From Xiphias gladius (Eukaryota > Chordata > Actinopteri > Istiophoriformes > Xiphiidae): a stretch of DNA of 64,000 nt. This document shows positions 26,401 through 38,100 of the stretch, one piece after another; within the stretch, counting starts at the first letter, position 1; each line of letters opens with the position of its first letter. The DNA lies in NCBI RefSeq assembly GCF_016859285.1, contig NC_053407.1:18844699-18908698 (forward strand), in the 5' to 3' direction. The notes below the pieces were generated by a model. The model was not told the origin of the DNA, did no database searches, and saw only the letters and a list, made by a program, of their open reading frames with translations. The position numbers were made by a program, and so were the translations under genes.

Positions 26401-29400
26401 ATCATTAGTATCCAGTAAGGCTGATGCAGATGTGTTCCTCAGGTAATGTTCAAATGCAAATCTGAGCGGCCATTAATCATGTGGCTAAACACACCATGAT
26501 AATAGCACACTCTGTGAATTCTATGAACGTGCAGTCATCCAGTGTTTTTGCTTCTTGGAACAACGGCCCCGTTCACCTTGTCAACAGCAGTCACAGCCAG
26601 CGCGCTAATCTCATTTGTGCACATGGATGCTGGATTCTCACCCTCTATACTCATACCTGGCCCCGTGTGATAAAAGTTGCTGCTTTATTAGAATGAGTGA
26701 ACTTTGCAATCTGGCCATATCTAATGAATTAAATAACAACTCCTTAATGCAGCACGTGTAATTGCCTACCATTTACAAAGTGCAGGGTACTGGATCAGAG
26801 CAGTAGTGTGGCAGACTATTTTAAGATAAACAGCTGATGTGTGCGTTCAAAGAGGCTTTTGTGTTTGTTTTTGCGTGGGAGTTTGTGTGTAGAGACCTGA
26901 CTGAGCTTTATGCAGATATGAAAATCATGTGCTGCTATTTCACCCTCTTCCAAATGCCACCTTCGATTGTTCACAGATAAGCCGGTTCCAGTGTGAGCAA
27001 TTTGCATGAAAGCACTGGCAGGACAAAGGTTTGAAATACCATTCTCCTTCTTTCTGCAGCAAACACGCACTCACAGATATCAGTTTAGCAGGTTAATAGA
27101 GGGTGTTTTCAGCGCTCATTTATTCTTTGTACTTGCGGAAGTGAAGCTAGAAAATCCATATGATGTGAGAAAGCTGAGTCAATATCCTCCACATCCAAAT
27201 ACCATTTAGTCATTGTAAATCATGCTGCATTCTACCATTGTCAGTACAATCATTTCCGGCAGCCCTTCTCCTTTCTTTTCATCACCAAACTGATCAAGTA
27301 ATCAGCCAACTGCACGCAAGGCCTGGTTAACTAGATGAGATCAACCACTTGTAAAAAAGCAGTCGGATTTTTCTACGAGGGACACATTGTGGTTACAATG
27401 AAAGTGAGTCAACGGAAATCAGTCATAGCATACTGTCATCAGAGTAAGGACACAGCCAGCAAAAAGTGCAGCCAAGCCACATATACTGGGCAAGGAGAAT
27501 ACACTCAACTGACAGCTGCAAGCACTTAGTGGGTTGCCAAGAACAAAGACGGGGAGGAAAAAAACACTATTCAGCCCAATTTAGCTATAATGAGTCTACA
27601 CAACAATGGCTTCCAATATTTTCAATAAGAAGTCAGTCATGACTTGAATTGCGTTTGTCAGAGGTCAACTCTCTCTGCGTGAAGGTTTAACCACAACAGC
27701 AAGCACAAGGACAAAAGGATTCCTCATTACAACTTGAGCTCGAAATGACAAACTTGGACGCGAGAAAAATTAAATGGACAGAGACAACCTTAACATCTCA
27801 CGTAGTCATCATAGGGAAAAAGTCATCAACTGCATAAAGCACGAAACCAGCTCGGCGAGATGTGTCCTGAGTGATGGATTCTGAGTGGAGCAGCTAAGTG
27901 ACATATAGGACTAAAAGTGGAGCAAGAGGAGGAGGAGGAAGCAGATGGGATGAGGTGGTCTGAACCACTAACCACATGCGCTAAAGGCTCAGAGAAATTC
28001 TCATCCAATGTGCCTCTAAGTAGCTGAAAAGAACCTAACTTTACCTCCGGGAGCTCCTGCGGGTTTGTGACTCTTTGACCCATCTGCTCGTCAGAGCCGC
28101 ACGGGCAGAAACGAGAGCGTGGGAGCTTTTACCTCTTATTAACTCTGAACACGGTGCCACATGCCTCCGCTGTACGTGTTAGTATGCATTAAGGCAGAGG
28201 AGCGTGAGGTGAGCAAGCACTGAAGAGGAGCCCCGCAAAAAGCCAGATGAGTCCCGAGAGGCTGGGAGATGGGCTGAATGACAATTGACTGGCTGTCAAC
28301 ACTCATCTGCATTTGCATATCTTTCTGGCCCGACACATTTGGCTGGCAGACAGCCAGGGCCTTGACATACGAAGACGTAGTGTACAAACCCTGCTCAGAG
28401 CTTTACTTCGGAAAGCTCTGCTCTCATGCAGTATTTACTTGTGTTTCCCACTAATTGACTTTCATTGTCAGGGCTTGTTATCCTCTGCACTAAATGTAGG
28501 CAGAAAACCTTGTAATGGGTTGTGGTTTAAAGGACAGCTGTGGCTGCGATTGAGGTACTTGCTTAAGCATGCCCTTCAACTCAGCAGCCATTCAGTTGTT
28601 GTGATACAGCTTTGGAGGCAACTGAAACCACCATCATACCTCAGATGCCCCACACAGCCAAGTATAGAGTGCCGCCGGGTAGGGTTAAGCTTTCATCACA
28701 CCTATTTAAACCCATGCCCACTTTTCACGGCCTGATTCAGTACAGCATGTTAATCATGTAAGCAGAGAAGGGTCATGAACCTGCTACTCAAGTCAAATTT
28801 ACCAAAACAAAATGGCAACATGACAGCTGCTATAATCAATGTTTTTATATTAATAATGGATCAAATGACAATGTGTAATGTGAAAAGTGTCACTCATAGT
28901 GACAAACCTATGAAGAATTATCATCCAAATCTGCATATATATAAACATATTTCCAGCAGGAGTTGGTAGAGACCAAAAACAGGGCTAAAAGGAGAATAGT
29001 GAACTAACATACATGAGGTGGACACAAACACACCTCCAAATGAATACTAATGTGCTCAGTGTCTGTGGGAAGTGCACATAGGCAACCGTTTTCTAACAAT
29101 TTCACCATATCAACTTGAGAGGTGATATGTCAGTGTTGTGTTCAAAGCCTGTTTTTTTGCCCCCATGTGACCTCAAAATCAGTTGTGGCAGGTTGAAATT
29201 ATATAGATAGGCATATCAGTAAGTAAAGCAATGTTGTGAAACTGGAAAATATAATTCTGATCAGATAAAACCTGAGGAAATGATTATGTGACATGTAAAA
29301 CAGTGGACAATGCAATTTTGAATCACTGAATTATGAATGGCCCTCATCAGCATCATAGATTGGAGTGAAAATTATTTCACCCTGCCTGTGCCAGAAGACA

Positions 29401-30265
29401 GCTTAAGACCTCTTTATCAGAGTCATTCAAGCAATGAGTCAATAAAACATTGCAATTAGGCTTGCTCTTTTAAAATGTGAGATGCTCTAATTGACTGTGT
29501 ATTCAAGTAGAACATCAGAATTTCCTCCGGCGAGTTTAATAACACTGATAAGCAGCACAATGCATAATCATAAGCTTGAAGCCCTGAAATGTATAATGAT
29601 GTATTCTTACCACACAGATTGGTGGAGGGTGATGTCTTTAGGACTGGTTTATGTTCATTGTTCGCCTTTGTTTTCATTTATTTCCCTCGAGATTCTCTTT
29701 GAAACTGGTCGTGTTGATCAGGGGCTCAACAGGAGTTTCTTAATAACACCTTTATAATGCTCACGCCACTTGGCTGTGGAGGACTTGCAGTGAGGAGCTG
29801 GGGATAATAATGTGGTGCAGCACATCAAACAGAGCCTGGTCAAAAAGCAAAGCACTCAATATCTCATAGGAGTGAATTTAATGGCCACTGGTTGCTCTGG
29901 ACTCTTGACCCTCTCCAAGAGGCTCCACGTTAGTCACTCTCCAGCGCTTTCCAATTGAGAGCCAGCCAGACTGGTAGTAGATGAGATTTCAACTGTCTGC
30001 TCAAACCTGGATGACTGTACCACTAGCTTCAGCTGGTCATTACACAGGTGATACTCCGCTGATGAGATAGTGAAACTGGACATTAACACTGTAGTAAGAT
30101 GGCGTTTTGCTAGATTAGTTTTCAAGAATAGGACTTTCTCACACTCTTGTCTGCTTAAAGTGGTTTGAAACGCAATCAATAAAAATACTATATAATATAT
30201 TATGTTTATGATATAATAGCATGTTGTGTGGTATGACATGACAAAAAGGCAAGTATAATTTTTAT
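23416..30265. other. Gene-free spacer
   Basis: No coding exon supported. The longest open frame (28,313-28,735, 140 codons) has no known motif and no splice context. A poly-A run lies at 23,427-23,443. Several low-AT blocks (about 24,850-25,520, 26,340-26,780 with an ATGCAAAT octamer near 26,452, and 28,230-28,370) look more structured than their surroundings and could be enhancers, but there is no direct evidence. Confidence 0.5.
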
Positions 30266-30269
30266 CATA

Positions 30270-30880
30270 ACCAGTGGAGAGAAATTACAGTACTGCTCCG
30301 GTACTGTAATTAAGTAAAAGACTTACTTTACTTGAGTACTTCTATTTTATGCTATTTTATACTAATACATCTAAGTTTTTCTAGTTTACATTTCAGGATT
30401 TTAAATGTCACATTTTATTTTCAAATAGCAATTTCACAATCTCAAATTTGTGATTTGAATATCCAATGTCCTTTTTCAGGTTCCTTTATGTTCTTAACAT
30501 TGAATTATGGCCTGATCATCCTAGGAACTAAAATAATAATTAATTTGCAATTTTCTCTCAATTTTCCATGTCTAGTTACTTTAAAGATCCAGATTTTATA
30601 AATTATAATGTATTATCCACAGCAATATACAAAGTAGTTAAAATTAGCTCCACCTCCACCAGCTACAACATTAAAATGCTTCTTACACAATAATTCATCA
30701 TTAAATACAAGTCAATAATCCAATCTAACACAGGCTATTTTGTCACCTAATGAGTATTTTATTTTAATACTTTAACTTCTACTAAAGTTAAATTTAAAAT
30801 GCAGAACTTTTACCTGTAAAGGAGTATAATTAGGCATAATATTGCTACCTTAATAATAAAGGATTTCAATACTTTTTCCA
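30270..30880. repeat. MITE-like repeat, second copy
   Basis: Opens with ccagtggagagaaattacagtac and includes taagtaaaagacttactttacttgagtac and tattttatgctattttatac, the arm of the fish 'ccagtggtggaaagtaac' MITE family also seen at 45,060-45,490. The far side (about 30,740-30,880) carries the diverged opposite arm. Confidence 0.55.
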
Positions 30881-31640
30881 CACATATCAATATGGGCCCT
30901 TATCCCTTCACTTGCAGACAAGTCAAAACAATATATAATAAAAAAATAGGTTATGACAAAATTGAGTTGAGAACCAACCACAGAACAGTGGAAGCCAGGA
31001 CATACTCAGGCTTTATAATGCTGGGGACCCAGCTGACTAGGCCTCAAGGCAGCCAACCAGACTAATTTAATATGGGTTTATATACAAGGTGTCTTGTTTA
31101 ACATAATGAATATCTAATCAAGCATGAGCACAGGAAAGCAATTTCAGCAAAGTAATTGAAAGCAGACTTTGTTTATATGACAGAGAATACTGCTGCACTC
31201 TTGGCACGGGAGAGGTCCAATTCGACATTAAATCTTTGAGTGTCATTTTAAAATAAAAGGGGGAGTCTCTCCTTATTACCCTATCAACACAGATGCTGAC
31301 TGCTACGGATCGCTGTCATTTAAAGCAACACAAAATTGGTCCTTGCATCAAACACTTAAAATCTGTGCTTCTCTTCAGAGACAATCACAAAGTTAACATT
31401 TCTTGTCATATTACTAACATGCATGAAGAATAGTGTAGTATGAGAGAGGCCTTATGATAGCTGTGTCAAGCATCCAGTGCTTCTCAGTTACTCCTGCGGT
31501 GCAACGGAACCCATGTTCAAGATTTATAACGTACTGCTGACATGTGCTGCCATCTAGTGTTCAGAAATTATTGTGGTGCTAGAGTTGAATGCACTGTACT
31601 GTCAATTTTGCATTGTGTTCTTTGTAAATAAATGAAACAA
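30881..31640. other. Spacer downstream of kif23
   Basis: No gene signal. The right end borders the inferred kif23 polyadenylation site. A plus-strand AATAAA near 31,627 has no upstream coding exon to serve and is probably chance. Confidence 0.45.
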
Positions 31641-31658
31641 AGCGGTGTTTAAAGGAAT

Positions 31659-31664
31659 TTTATT
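31659..31664 (-). terminator. kif23: kif23 polyadenylation signal AATAAA
   Basis: The minus strand reads AATAAA about 505 nt after the kif23 stop codon at 32,170. Cleavage would fall near 31,640. It is the first canonical hexamer I see in a suitable place. Confidence 0.55.
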
Positions 31665-32169
31665 CCTGCAAGTACAGTGAAGGCAGAGGAGCTCAGTTTT
31701 ATATATAAAAGAAAGAAAATCACAAGCTGGATTTTTCTCTACTTGAAGCTCAATATAATTCACCAAACAAGAGTCAGAAACAGCATGTCGTGGACAAAAA
31801 TAATAATAATAAAAAAAAAAATCAGTATCAGTGCAGCTTCACAATGACTCCTCATATGCCATGTAACAAATGTGACTATGTTACACAAAATGTGCAAAGA
31901 TTCTTTTCGGCTATAATAACTAAATATTTGCCACCATCCTCGACTAAATCAAGACACACGTGTTTTCTGTTGGTTCAAATACAACATATAAAATATTATA
32001 CAAAATGGCTTTGGTGACCCATGTATATACACTTTTGCATATATAAAAAGGCATGGAAAATGTTTAAATATTATCACTAGAGCTAAGTAGAAAAAGTTAG
32101 ACTATTGCACAACAGCCAGGTGAGGAAAGTGATGAGGGGAGTGATCACTGGAGCAGCTGTCGACTGCTT

Positions 32170-35100
32170 TTAGGGTTTTCTGCGCCTGTAAGAGAAAATA
32201 GAGTTAATGAACTGTGTACCGAAGAGGAAAACTAAATGCTAATCTCAGATGCAACGTATAAAGACGCCAGCCTACTTGGTGATCCCGTGATGCTCAAAAC
32301 CAGGACCCATGTTTGATCCAGCCCTCATCTCCACAGCCACAGAGCACTACAAAGAAAAGACAAATTGGGACCCAAATGTACTCTGAAGTGTTGGTGAAAC
32401 TACATCAATCTGAATGAGAAGGCCAACTGGAAGATGCATTAGCAGCAACACAATGATGATAAACACTTTGGTGTTTGACATTTGTCCATGCCTGCAGTGT
32501 TTGTGTAATGGTGAGAGTGCTACATAAAGTGGCCTGGGGCTGGATTGTGGACAGGATAATACACACATATCAAACAATGCATACATAACACCATGCACAG
32601 AGGCTAAAGTGTGTGTGTAAATAAAGCGAGTTTCTAGTTACCCTGCCCTGCAATTAATCCTGTCTTATGTAGCTGATGTTCAGTTCTTGTTAAAACTAAC
32701 AGAGGTATTGATTTAACTCTATTGTAATGTTCTGAGCCTGTTGTCGGGCAGCATTTTACTCACAATTAAAATGATAAGTGGACCAACACATTTGGGGGGG
32801 GCAAGAGTCCCTAGTTTTAGCTTCTTGACTGTGAGGATTTATTGCTTTTCTTTGTCTCATGTGATGTATTAACATTATATTTTGAATATTTGTTGGTCAA
32901 AAAAAAAAAAAAAAAAAAAAAAGTTTGACAACAGCACATCTTATAGTTCAAACTGTTCATTGATTGGTGGAGAAAAACAGATGATTTATCAGTAATTAAA
33001 ATACCTGTAGTTTGTAGCCTTTTAACTATGTTAAAAAGGTGGTTCTCATGTTTTGTCCATCTCTATAAAAATTAGAAGCGCTTAAATATGACAAATCGAA
33101 ACCGATTTTCTGACTACAACAACAGGAGACATGTGTTTGGATGTGCTTTAGGCTGGCCACCTTTCGCTTCCAAATGCAAGCAAATTCAAGGTCAAATGAG
33201 TCATCTTTCTAAACCAAAACACATATGCAATGTTAGTTTATGGAGACTAATCAATATCATCATCTTACCCTCGTCTCCACGTCAGTCCAAGCTCCATCTG
33301 TTCGATCTCCGTTGGCTGGAGCGCCTTCTGAAGATTTCCTCTTGCGGCTTCAGAGACAAATATGAAGCGAAAAAAAGATGTTAAACATCATTAAATAACA
33401 TCAGCTTAATCAGCACCTATCAACCTGCAGTTAACAGCTACCTTGGGACTGTGGTGAGCTCCTGTTTTAGAGTCTCGATGTCAGTGAATTGGACAGCTTG
33501 TCCTCCTCCCCTGGTTTTAATCACCTCACCCTAAAAATGAATAAAAATGAAGAACAAGTATGAAGTAGAAGCCAACTTTAATTAGTAGCTAATCCAATGT
33601 GAAAATTCTGTTATCTGATACTTGTGTCAGTTGATAAATAGATTAATCCCCCCCCCCCGCATAAAACACATCGGGTTAGGTTAAGTGCAGCAACGTAAAC
33701 ACTTTAACAAAGCATAAAAAAGACAATTATTCTACTGCATATTCTAACCAACATATAGGAGAGACTTTAATGGCAAGATAAAGAGTGAACCAGGAAAACA
33801 GCGACAACATGGATGAGATTGATGCAGTTGTTGGGGGAAAAAAAAAAAACAAAAACAAAACATCAACTGCTCCTAGCACAAGCTTCCATGTCAAATGACT
33901 CTGAATTTGACAAATATATTGCTTGCTGCCCCCCCTCCCCCAAAAAAAGACAGCCAGCACGAACATGATGTCAGAATGAGTAATAAAAAAAAATCAAATC
34001 ATTCTAATTATCAGGCAAAGCAGGAACTGTCTAATATCCTGTTGCAGCGTACTTACCTTAATAAGTTTGGTCTGGATCTCACCATCAGAGGCGACCTCCT
34101 GGTGCGTTAACACATATCTGTCACACTTCGACAGGGCCTTCTCGCTGGGTGCAGACACCTGGATAGCATTGGGGATCACTGGCTGCAAAACTGTACCCAA
34201 GTCCAGGTTGGAGGAGGGCTTGTGGTCCACCCACTTCTCCCCGCCGGCTGACCGGGAACGACGGTGCAGCGGGCGTACCGGTGTCGCTGTCTACTCAGAT
34301 CAGCAGGGGCAGGGAAGCAGCAGCAAAGAGGGGAAAGCAAACAACAACATCAACAAAACCAATGTAAAAATAAATAAATAAAATAAAATAAAATAAAATA
34401 AAAAAGTACATGATTACATCAAAGCTTGACAAAGATATCCATCATGAAACTGGTAGTAAACGGCTGAGGATACTTTTATTTGTAGGAACCCAAATTTGGG
34501 GAAAACCCTGTCAAATAGTCCACTTGATTAGTGGAGGTTAAAAAAAAAGAAAAATCTGCATAACACTTAAAACACCAGTGAAACCAGTTGTCACTCTACA
34601 ATTTAATTCCGCTGCCTATAGCTAACTCACTGACCCTGTAGCTTCTCTCAATTAAGTCTAGATGAAATGTAGGGGATGGGGAGCAAACTTCTTCCTCCTC
34701 TCTAGCCCAACACAGAGCTCTCCTCCTGGCCCGGCTGGCTGAAGGGGCTGCTGGGGACTGTGTCCTTGAGGGTGTACTAGGTGAAAAGCAACCCTGCCTG
34801 CCGTCCTGAGCTGCCCGCTGCTCCCATGTGGAGACGTAGCTAGCCACAGACAAAGAGCTACTGGCACTTGAGATGGGATAGGTGGGCCTAGGGTTCGTCT
34901 GAACCTCCTCATCTGTAGTGGCACTGAATGGCTGTGACCCTGGTTCTGGCTCTGGGCTGACATGGGGAGAATCAACAGGGAAGTGGGGAGCAGAGTGGCA
35001 AGACTGCACAAATAGAGTTATATTTAGATAGGGTTAGTAATAGAGATACAGAAACCACAGAAAAATTAAATTTTACAGTTGGTGGCAGAGTAAAGTGCAC

Positions 35101-38100
35101 TCTCTAATTTAAGCAAAAGGAACAGTCCTGTAATACATTCTTCCTTTGTGAGAATTATGTTAAATTTTTGTTGACAGTACGAAAGATCGTTGTTATTTTT
35201 TGAGCTCAATTAATCAATTAGTCAATAACTGATTAATCAGTTTTCAAGTCAAAATGCCAAACAATTGATGGGTACAGCCTTTCAGATGGCCGAATGTGTC
35301 TCTCTTCCTTGTCTTGTATTTTCTCAAAATGAGTATTTTTATACTTTTTACGTTTTATATCATTGTAAACTGAATTTCTTTTGGGATTTGAACTGTTGTT
35401 TAAATTAAGCACGACATCTGATGTTGTCACCTTGGACTCTTTGATGGACAATTTTCATTATTTTCTGACAGTTTATAGACTAAATGATTACACAGGTCAA
35501 TTGAAAGATTAATTGCTAATGTAGCAGAGCATTATTCCAATGCAATTCTACATCACAAAAAACAGCCTGATTAGTTGTCAGAGGGTCAAATCAACACCTC
35601 TGACACATTCTCATCAGAAATGTTAAATTGTCTGTTGCATTATGGTTGTTTTTGCTGCAAGACTAAATCGCTGGATTACATTATAACGTGCTGGTGTTTA
35701 CGATAATGTGTCAACTGCCATTGCATTCGGATTAGTAATGTTAGTCCAGTCAGGAGTATATTAGTTTATACAGAAGACCACAGTAGCTGTTAAGGGACAG
35801 AAATGTGTTTAACTATAGTTGTTACTAAACATTGTTAGATGACATGACAAGTAAATTAATCAAGAGCTACGCAGATGTTCAACATACAGGGACAGGTGAG
35901 GGTGAGGCCGATCTCTTTGCAGGAAGGCGGTCCTCTCTGGAAGGCCGCTGAGGCTGAGGCCGAGGCTGAGGCTGCGTCTGCCGCGAAGGAGGATCAGGAC
36001 GACCTGTCTTGCTCTCCGACACGATGGCCTTGAGCTGCTTCAGCTTCTCGTCTTTCACCCAGAGCTTGTTCTGCATCTCCAGCTGCTTTGCATTAACACG
36101 TCTCTCCTGCACAGCAAGAGGCATAATGTTCAAGTGAAACATCACTGATTGTATAAATGATCACTGGGAATAACCAGAGGCAGCAAACAGATTTTGCTAC
36201 TACAACAGTCTAGAGTAAACAAAAGGCTACCTAATTTGATAACATCTGAGTTATAAGAGGAGTAACTCACACATTCTTTCTCCCACTTAAACTGGGTGTC
36301 TGAGACCACACCGTGCATGCGCTGCTCCATGCGTCTCTTCTCAGACAGCTCCCTCTGCAGCCTCTGGTCTCTGGTCTCCAGCTCCTGCTGCAATGAACGC
36401 TTGTCACCCTCATAGATTTTAGTTGTTTTCTGCAGAATTTCAATCTGGAACAGAACAATTTGGGACATGAGAAACTAAACATATCTACAAACCAGCACTC
36501 TTGAGGAGGTTTGAATGTTTGTTACCTTGTGTTCTTGCATCTTGGTTCTCTTCTCCAAGCTTTCAATCTCTGCTTTGTTGGTCTGGATGAGTTTGTCTCT
36601 CTGTACCAGTTTGCCATTTTGTTCATGAATAAAGTTTTCCTTGGAAATGAGGTTGTTGTCCAGTTCCTGCAGCATACACTTCATCGTGTTGGCTAAAACA
36701 ATATGATGGAGACAAAATGTGAGCCATGAAAAGAGATCAAACTTTTAAAGTAACCTAAACTTTCAAAGCCACAAGGTAAGAGTTCAGCTAAAATGAGGAG
36801 GCACCTGCTTTGTTGTATTCCTCAATCATCATCTGCCTGATCCTGTGTCTATTCTGCAGAGCTTCAATCAGCCTGGGCAGGGTGATGTCATCGTGAGGGT
36901 CGTTCAGCTCAGAGGAGGGCAGAGGTGGGAGGCTGTTCACCAGGTGGTTTATAGCAGAGGGCACGTCTGCAGAAACAAAGATGAACACAACTATTGAAGG
37001 CCACTTTGTGTTTCAATGAGCAGACCAAATATTTTTTAGATAAACGTTTACAAATAAAGTATTGTAAACACAATCCTGCGTATTTTTGTAGAGATTATGT
37101 TTGCAAAAGTTGGGCTGTCTTCAATTTGAAGACAAATGTCATTGTGCATTCATATGAGCTGAAGGTGCATGTAAGAGTTTTGATATGAGTGGGAGTACAT
37201 GCTCATGAATGAGTATTTACATGTAGGTTATTAAGCTGGGAAAAAAAAAATAAAAGATGTGAATCGACTATTTCATGCTGATTCTCTCTGAGATAATACA
37301 CTTAAAATTAGAAATGTCAGTGGGCTGTGGTTTGCTGTGATTTAATGACAGAACTCAATTTAATGTTTTTATTTTTAGTTATCGTTTTCACCAGTTTACT
37401 ACAGACTATCTATTTTTTTTTTTTTTTGGAAATGTGACAATGCATGTATATGTTTCTTATATCTGCATGTGTTGTCCTATTCACAGTGTTTAGAGTGTAA
37501 AACAGTTAATAATCCTGTAAATCAGGCTCTTCTTATATTTGGGTCAATATGGTATTCTAGAAAAGCATCACAATCAATCACAGTCTTGTTTAGCACTTTT
37601 GGCTTATGCGGTGTACAACTGTTACCCCCGTCTATTGGACCGCCGAGCTCCTCCAGCTTGCGAGAAAGTTCCTCTTTAAAGGCGTGGTGTCTATTACGGC
37701 GGCCTGGAGTGAAGCCACAGATGGGCCTGTCCATTGGCCGAGCTACCTCCACCTCCTGAGTCATCTCTGCAAACCGCATCACCAGCTGCAAAAGCAGAGC
37801 AAACCTTGTGTGTCAGACAAAACTTGCAAATTAATAAAAAAAAAAAAAAAGTAAAAGGCACAGTATAGGTCTGGCATGAACCCACCAAGGTTTCCTCGTA
37901 GTCATCAGCCTTAGGATTGACACAAACGACCATTCTGACTTTTCCCTCTCCATCAAAGTAGTTCTTGAACAGATGGGTTACTTTAGAATCTCTGTAGGGG
38001 ACCATCTGTAATAGAAACCCATATTATCTACATGGTCCATCAGTGAATATAATGACAGTGTTCAGCTTTAGTAATTCATTTACTAAGTAATTCACCTTGT

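Noticed and set aside
28313-28735. 140-codon open frame on the plus strand
   Set aside because: No recognisable domain, no supporting splice sites, unlike any family I know, and expected by chance in 31 kb of non-coding DNA.
32276-32281. kif23 ending at the TAG directly after ITK
   Set aside because: That TAG is part of a GTAGGC donor; splicing at AA|GT keeps phase and restores the conserved KRRKP ending.
37606-37854. Plus-strand frames opposite kif23 exons
   Set aside because: Shadows of the minus-strand coding exon; no independent evidence.
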